A DNA stretch of 64,000 nt. It comes from Phaseolus vulgaris. Taxonomy: Eukaryota; Streptophyta; Magnoliopsida; Fabales; Fabaceae. The notes below the pieces were generated by a model that saw only the letters and a program-made list of their open reading frames with translations, did not search any database and was not told where the DNA came from. Location: NCBI RefSeq assembly GCF_000499845.2, contig NC_023758.2, positions 14,292,427-14,356,426 on the forward strand. The letters are read 5' to 3'. Shown one piece after another: positions 57,801 through 64,000 of the stretch. Each line of letters starts with the position of its first letter. The stretch's first letter is position 1. Made by a program: the position numbers and the translations under genes.

Positions 57801-59935
57801 TGAGTATCCAACCTTCTACTAGAGTGAGAAATAACACTATCACTTAAGTGTCATACTAGTGCTTAAGCGTCCTAACTTAGTACAACAACTATAAAAAAAC
57901 TGATCAATCATCACTTGAGTGATAATACATATTTTAAACGACCAAAGTACATGAGGAAACAAAATTGATGTAGTTTCTTTTGTTCAACCTTCAAGTCACA
58001 ATTTGAATGAATGACTTTATCGCTTGGGTGACTAGATAGGAACTTCAACATTAATTCTTTGTTTTTTAAATAAATGTTATCACTTGACCAAAGTCCAACA
58101 TTCAAGCAGGATTTGAAAAATTAACAATAATAAAATTTTACACTTTCTAATTCAATTCAATAGAGGAGACAATGAGTAATTTATCAATAAGGGAAGGTTA
58201 TGAGTGGTTGGAGCCTAGTTTAGGAGAGTATTTCTTAAAGTATAGGTGGTCGTATGTTGGAGAGTTCAAGGCTATATATTACGATCTTTCTTACGAGGAT
58301 ACAAATAAAGAAGTTCTTAATTAATGTTCATGATATGAAAAATTTAATGTAAGAGATAAGATTACTAAGATTATTTTCTTCTACTCCATTGAAAACCTTA
58401 CATGTGTAAATTACTTAATTATGTTTTTACCAATTATCTAGAGGATTTATCTCTTACAAACTAACCATTAAAATTTGAATTCAATTAGAACCAAAATTTA
58501 AAACCAGAATTCGAATTAAGAGAGATGTAATCATTACATAACACACTATAAATACGATCATTACCATGGGTACACACACTCTTGAAAGAGAAACAAACTT
58601 AGAAGGTAGGAAATGTCCCTGGATGAACATATCAATCTTAAAAAATATTAATAAGGGAATGAGAAAAGTATTATTATGTATATGTGTGTTTTTATGTATA
58701 TTTATATATGTGCGTTATATATATATATATATATCCTTATGTCAAGTAAGTGTCCCTAACCCATTAATATGCTCGATTTGATATTGCATAAAGTGCTATT
58801 GGATACACTTTGTTATTTGGTATATTATTTAATTTATATTTTGTCAAGAAAAGTGTCCTGAACCATATTATTATTATTGATTGATATTATTGAATTTGAG
58901 TTAAGTTCCTTTTTGTTGAACTCTACTTTTAGAAGTGCAAATTAAATTATATGTGGTTGGAGATGTTGTCTGGGGATTCAAAATGAATGGTATATGATTC
59001 AGAGTGAATGATCATTTACATTAAAGCTCGTTTATCCTTACTAGTCACTACATGAATAATTTAAATTGATGCATATAAATAAACTAGTGAGTCTAATGGT
59101 ACATATCCCACTATCTGATAATTTTTCTCACTTCCTTTTTTTTTCTGTGTATTGTTTTCTTCTTGTGAGATAATACAGAAATTTTAAATACATACTGATA
59201 ACATCTCCATTTATAGGACAATCTTTGTGATGGTGAATGCTGCATTTCCAAGATTCCAGTGTAATGTAGATGCACAAAATAATATCGTGACATTTAGAGA
59301 CCATGAATCGTCTTTCTTAAATTTATCAGCTAGAGCCACAAACATCTCTATCACTGAATCAATCACCATAATTTTTTATTGTTCTAGCCACCATAACATA
59401 TGTTAATCCATTTTATATTATACTAATGGATCAAATTTCTTAATAAGATGTAATTATGGATGTTAAATTTTGTAGATACACATGTAAATATATGCAATTA
59501 TAACTATGTATCTTATGAAAATATGTAAATATAGATATGTATTTTATGAATCATACTCTTAAAACAAAACAAAAATTGAAATTTCAGTTCTTACTCAATA
59601 GGTAAAATTGAGAAAAAATTTCAACATACCAAACTTTGTCGTCTAACAATTTTTTTTTAGATGGAACCATTTGTTAAATGAGTAATCTTACAAATATTAT
59701 ATGAAGTTTTGACTAAGATAGAACTTTGTATTTGATTTGAATAAAATTGTTGAATAATTAACATGATTATACTTTTATCCAATATATCCCGATCTCACTT
59801 TATAACAAGAATATTTTATATGTATATGAATTTATATTTTTAGACCTGACAATATTCTTGTTATTTTTTATAGGTTTCTTCTTTTTGCATTTGTTTGAAT
59901 TTGTATCTTTAGATGTAAACATGGAAGTTGAATGA
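57801..59935. other. AT-rich intergenic DNA, no confirmed gene
   Basis: A TA run lies near 58713-58733. Frames at 57911, 58566, 59111 and 59800 show no domain. A 50-codon frame at 58172-58324 is listed separately. Confidence 0.45.
58172..58324 (+). other. Short ORF of 50 codons, unknown
   Basis: ATG at 58172, TAA at 58322-58324. It reads MSNLSIREGYEWLEPSLGEY and continues with many Tyr/Trp/Glu residues. Its amino acid mix is less AT-driven than other frames nearby. I recognise no family and see no promoter. It may be chance or part of an old element. Confidence 0.12.
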
Positions 59936-59939
59936 TGTA

Positions 59940-60610
59940 AGCAATGAATCATAAGGAGAGTATTCAATGTTTGAAGTGGAGAGAAGGTAAGAAGCAAAGT
60001 GAGAGGTGATGCTAACTCACTAAGAAGAAGTTTAGGGTTAACTAACTTGGAGACTACCCTAGAGAGAGCTTAAGAACAAGTTGTATGGCAAAAATTAGGC
60101 AGCATAACAATATTCATTCATGCTGAAAATTACATAACCTTAACACCTCTATTTATAGGTGCAAAACTCGGTCAAGAAGAAAATGGAGGGTAAATTCAAA
60201 TTAAACCTAGTCACACCTTCCATGTGATTAGGCGTACATGTTAAACAAATTTTAACCCTAGCTTGGCACGCAAGGTTATCTCTAGGACCGGCCTAGAGTT
60301 ATTCTTGGGACAAGAGAAGCAAAATTAAAACCCTAAGTAGGTTTAGAAACCCTAATTTCAACCATAGTCTACAATAGGTCCAAATACAAGCCCAAAACCT
60401 ATATTGTTTTACTCAAATGCAAGGTGCAAATTATTTAATAAGTACAATCTCAAAGAAAACCTATTATACTTTATACATTTGTACAAACTAAAGTTTGAAT
60501 GAACATGGTAAGTGTTTGGCTCTGCTGGGGTAAGCTAACTCGCACTCTTGTATTCTTTTGGCAATAGCTCTAGTGGTTGGTCCTTTGCTTAGGGGTCTGA
60601 TGCAAACTGA
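59940..60610 (-). repeat. Family R copy 2
   Basis: Same order as copy 1: GTTTGAAGTGGAGA, AAGTGAGAGGTGATGC, GAGACTACCCTAGA, a minus-strand TATA box CTATAAATAGAGG near 60157, and GGTTTAGAAACCCTAA. At about 60545-60600 the minus strand reads RPLSKGPTTRAIAKRIQE, the polyprotein tail also seen in copy 1. Confidence 0.65.
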
Positions 60611-60679
60611 GATTAACTCCATTATTTTGTTTTAGAGTTGTCTTTGAATGGAGTTGGGTATTGCCTTGAGAAAGCTATG

Positions 60680-61540
60680 GAGAAATGAAAATTCAGTGGA
60701 GAAAATGAAGTAATTTGGGAAGAAGAAAGTCTAGAAGAGTTGAGGCCAACTCCTAGAAGTGGCTAGGCTAGGCACAAGTAAATGTGCTAACATAGAGTGA
60801 ACTTTGACAAGTAGAAGTATCTCAAAATTTATACAACATTTCAATACTAAAATAGAAGTTAAAATACATGAGTTGAACATATTTATTTATAGTGCTATGG
60901 TCAACCCAAAAGGGAGCCAAAATTCAAATTCACAAATAAACCCTAGATTTATAAGAGCCAATGAGAGAGTGTCATGTGGTGAGTCACACTCTCCATACCC
61001 TTTCATGTGTAATGTGTGTGCTTCCTTGTATTTGCAGCTGATTGGTGCATTTATTTTCTCCTCCAAGACCATCCTCGGGTTTCCTTAGGGCCAATGGAAG
61101 CCCAATTGAAACCCTATGTAGGTTTAGAACCCTAACGCAAACCTTAACCCTAATCTTTCCTAGGTCAAAATACAAAACCAAAAATCCTACTTTACTTGCC
61201 CCAAATACAAGGCCCAATTTATTTAACATTTTTTAAAATGAAATAAATCATATTCTACTCTATACAATTATTCAAACACAAGTTTGACCCAAAATGATAA
61301 GAGTTTAACCTTGTTGGGCTCAAATAAGTTCCACTCTTCATGTAAGTGTATTGTCCAATGCTATAGTTGTTCTTCTTTGGAATGTATATCTTCTTTAATA
61401 TATTATATGCATGCTTTCTTACTAGAGCTTTCCTCTTTATTGGGCCTACAAAAGACAAGTAAAAGACCAATTATATGCATTTCACCAATTAAGTCCCTAA
61501 AAAAGGCTCTAGGTCATAAATCCCTTATTTTATGAATGTT
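60680..61540 (-). repeat. Family R copy 3
   Basis: Shares GTTGAGGCCAACTC, TAGTGCTATGGTCAA, TGAAACCCTA and CAATTTATTTAACA with copies 1 and 2. Beyond the LTR start (near 61235) it continues through GGGCCTACAAAAGACAAG (61441-61458), which recurs inverted near 62410. Fresh-looking frames here (60804-61535) are chance. Confidence 0.6.
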
Positions 61541-61601
61541 GTGACAAATAGATTTCCACCAGGGTCTTTCATCAATTTCCCTTTTAATGAGTTTACAATA
61601 G

Positions 61602-61853
61602 GTGTGTGTTGAATGTGGCACTAACACAGTTGTATCCAAACACTTAGGCATCATTCTAAGTCTTATATGTAAGGCATTACGTTTTTACTCGACCCCCAAG
61701 TTTTTTTTGCATTACTTCAGTACTCTACTAGGGAATGTGGCACTACCAAAATTGTATACTTCACTACTCACTCCTTTCACTTCATCTTACAAAAATTTCA
61801 AATGTAGATTCATTAAGGTGTTAGTTGAATTGTATGGTTGCAAGTTTTTTTAA
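61602..61853 (+). pseudogene. Fragment resembling the Tat accessory ORF
   Basis: The 83-codon frame contains STPKFFLHYF and LLTPFTSSYKNFKCRFIKVL. The same block, LAPFTSSYKNFKGGFF after correction for a shift, occurs in the element D accessory ORF near 41650. It is short and lies between two oppositely oriented family R copies. Product unlikely. Confidence 0.45.
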
Positions 61854-62290
61854 TAATAGTGATACACCAAAGTTTTCATTTTACTTGACAAAGAATCCAC
61901 TAAGGTATAATGTTTGACCCTAATCTAACATGACCTTAGCAGAAATCAAGATGTTGAATATACTAGACAATTTTTCATGTCTCCTAGCCACTCAACAACT
62001 TGTCAGTATTTATTTATCTCCTCAACACCATTCAAATTTGGTTGGTATGCTCTATTGTACTATTTTTTACTTTTTTCGTATGGTTTTAACTTGATTGATT
62101 TTTCTTCTTCTTTGAAACGATGACAATTGCAAATGGTAGACTCAAGAATTTATTCAAATAACTAAGGATGAAATGTGTTGTTGTTAAGAAGTAGAAAAAA
62201 TTAGCCAAAAAGAATTCGACACAATATGTCTATTAAAGTGGTTCTTACGAAGAAATACAAAAGAAGGTAGAAGTCTTCTCATAAATATCA
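61854..62290. other. Spacer between family R copies, no gene seen
   Basis: No frame or motif recognised. Confidence 0.4.
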
Positions 62291-62292
62291 TA

Positions 62293-63288
62293 TTAATAGG
62301 TTGATAGAAACCGTCCAACAACAACATCCAGAGAATAAGGAGGATAAATACCTAGAGCTTTTTTCATAGACTTATTAGCATAAATGGGCCTAATTTGACT
62401 TTTGTCTATCTTTTGTAGGCCCCAAAAAAGGACAAATCTAGGAGGAAGGAATGTACATATCATATCAGAGAAGACCTCAACACCATAAAAGAGTTCTAGA
62501 GTCTTGGTCAGAGGAGTGCAAGGAGACTGAAACTCAGTTGGCTTCAGCAAAACCAAGTCAATATCTTTTAGGGTCAGGCTTTAGTTTAAATAATTGTAAA
62601 AATTATTTTAGGATTTTATTTGGGCCATCTATAAAGCCTTGGTTTAATTCTTGACCTTTTTTTTGTGTTAATAGAAGAGTGGATGTGTATAGTAATAAAG
62701 TGAGTGCGTATTGTAGAGTGACTCACCACTTGGCATGGAAAACATTGGTGTGGCATGAGAAGCATGAATGTCCACATGACTTTTCTTCAATTGGGAGGAT
62801 CCTCACCAATTAAGAGGTGACATTTGTCAACCTCTCATTTTGAGAGGAATCTCTCAAATGAGAGAAAGAAATTTGTTACCCTCTCATTTGAAAGGATCAT
62901 GAGCATGGAACATGTGCACCACTTGTCACCTTGCCAATTGAGAGTGTTTTAGGTTAAAATTCGTTTTAGACAACCAAGTCTCCTAGAAACAGGAGTGAAC
63001 CTCTCTTGTATTTTTTAACATGGAATCAGTAATGAAATGCTGCACATTTTTTGCCATTCTAATTCTTCCTAAGTTCTCCCTAGGTTAGCATAGACTCTTT
63101 CCTAGTGAGTTGACCTCACCTCTCACTCAAACAAATTCCTAACTCCACCTCAAACCATTGATACTCTTCTTAAGTTTCTTATAATGCTTCCTCTCCTCAA
63201 AACTCCTTCATCATCCATCCAAAGAAGAAATTAAAAATATCACTACTAGAAGAAGAACTTTTTCTATCATTTGGTAATAGATTCATGG
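62293..63288 (+). repeat. Family R copy 4, inverted, with primer-binding site
   Basis: LTR from about 62595 (TGTAAAAATTATTTTAGG) to 63269 (TTTCTATCA), then TGGTAATAGATTCATGG at 63272-63288, a decayed form of the tRNA-Met site (TGGTATCAGAGCCATGG as at 50037). CTCACCTCTCACTCAAAC near 63115 is the complement of the U5 segment of copies 1-3. The part 62340-62480 is the complement of 61380-61540. Sense is plus. Confidence 0.6.
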
Positions 63289-64000
63289 TTTTGTGAGCGA
63301 AGTGTTTCTTCTTCTTCTTCTTCTTCAAAATTTTATTTCCATATATTTTGTGTTATCTTCACTGTTTTTAGATTGTCTAGAACATGTTTTGGTTTCATTC
63401 TATCCATTGATATTTTTTTTTTCAAATTTTTGGTTCAAATCACTAGTTCCTACTTGAACAATCCAGATGTTGTTTTATGTGCTCTATTTTTGTGAAACCA
63501 TGTTTTTTTCTGTTTTCTTTTGAGTCTTTTTATTTTATTTTAGTTGGCTAATTCAATTTAATTGTGTTTCATTTTTATTTTTAAAATCTACCCACTTTGT
63601 CAAAGTCATGTGATTCCATAAATGTCATAAAATTCTAGTAATACTTTTGTTCAAATTTATTTTCTTACTTTTTATGTCCAACAACATTTTTTTTTCCAAA
63701 AAATTGTTTGATAAAACTATAGTAATTTGGTGCTTCGTGTGCTTTTAATTTTTTTTATTTGATTTGTTTACTTGTTATTAAGCCATTAAGAAGTTCCTTG
63801 GAGTTATATACACTTTCAAATGGTGTGAAATTTTATATATGAGAACTCAATATGTTAATGATATCCTGTTAAAAAAGCATATCCTAATTCCCAATAGAAA
63901 ATATTGATAAATTTTAAATGGTGTGAAATTTCTTGTGCCTGGGTGTCCCCCAATGTAATCTCTGGAGTAGAATTGTTTATACTCTTTTGCGAATTTTTTC
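63289..64000. other. T-rich DNA, possibly leader of the element at 62595; no gene seen
   Basis: Follows the primer-binding site, so it would be the leader of a plus-sense element. A CTT run lies at 63308-63327. No gag frame is recognisable before the window ends. Confidence 0.4.

Noticed and set aside
1..64000. tRNA, rRNA, snRNA or miRNA precursor genes
   Set aside because: No intact A/B box pair, rRNA segment or clear precursor fold was seen by eye; tRNAscan-SE, Infernal and small RNA mapping would be needed to exclude them.

Overview
This window is nuclear DNA from a plant, most likely a legume of the bean/cowpea group (Phaseoleae). The evidence is a very AT-rich background, TATA-type plant promoters, and decayed plant-type retroelements: Ty3/gypsy of the Tat and Athila kinds, Ty1/copia, plant LINEs with RRM and DUF4283 ORF1 domains, CACTA-type MITEs and TRIMs. 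The genus is an inference; the plant origin is firm. I saw no bacterial-style operon, CRISPR array, rRNA gene or convincing tRNA gene.

Only one ordinary host gene is well supported: an intronless 190-codon gene on the minus strand at 25462-26034. It encodes an acidic, probably nuclear protein of unknown function and has a TATA box and a CT-rich leader. It sits in a TE-poor stretch of about 4 kb. Every other coding trace belongs to a transposable element and is broken.

Layout. 1-4060: AT-rich DNA, then element A, a 2.9 kb non-coding LTR element (minus) with a perfect 5-bp target duplication. 4827-8850: LTR fragments and a broken Athila-type gag-protease (minus). 8860-12021: AT-rich DNA with one MITE relic. 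12022-14945: element B, a gag-only LTR element with LTRs, PBS region, tandem repeats and target duplication. 15635-16696: a solo LTR of family S. 18169-18343: a TRIM-like LTR. 19094-21935: LINE 1 (minus). 22705-23971: a direct repeat and a MITE. 25462-26121: the host gene and its promoter. 27490-30099: a degenerate tandem repeat, a MITE and a second family S solo LTR. 30662-31985: element E, an LTR plus broken gag. 33648-38335: a third family S LTR split by LINE 2, whose reverse transcriptase is missing and replaced by a foreign LTR piece. 40390-44150: element D, an antisense accessory ORF split by a 1.37 kb LTR. 45223-49060: element C, the 3' half of a Tat-like element with integrase tail, 125-bp repeats, antisense ORF and LTR. 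50057-53000: LTR F, a family R copy and a copia pol relic. 53335-54170: two MITEs. 56939-57358: a TRIM. 59940-63290: three further family R copies, two of which face each other.

The elements show recurrent nested insertion and partial deletion. Three of them (A, B, C) carry unrelated tandem arrays in the same place, between the end of the coding part and the 3' LTR, and two (C and D) carry an accessory ORF running against the element. This matches known Tat-lineage architecture. I found no convincing new biological system; the most unusual points are the four repeated polypurine-tract/LTR-tip modules in element A and the host-derived 86-bp patch inside an LTR of element B.
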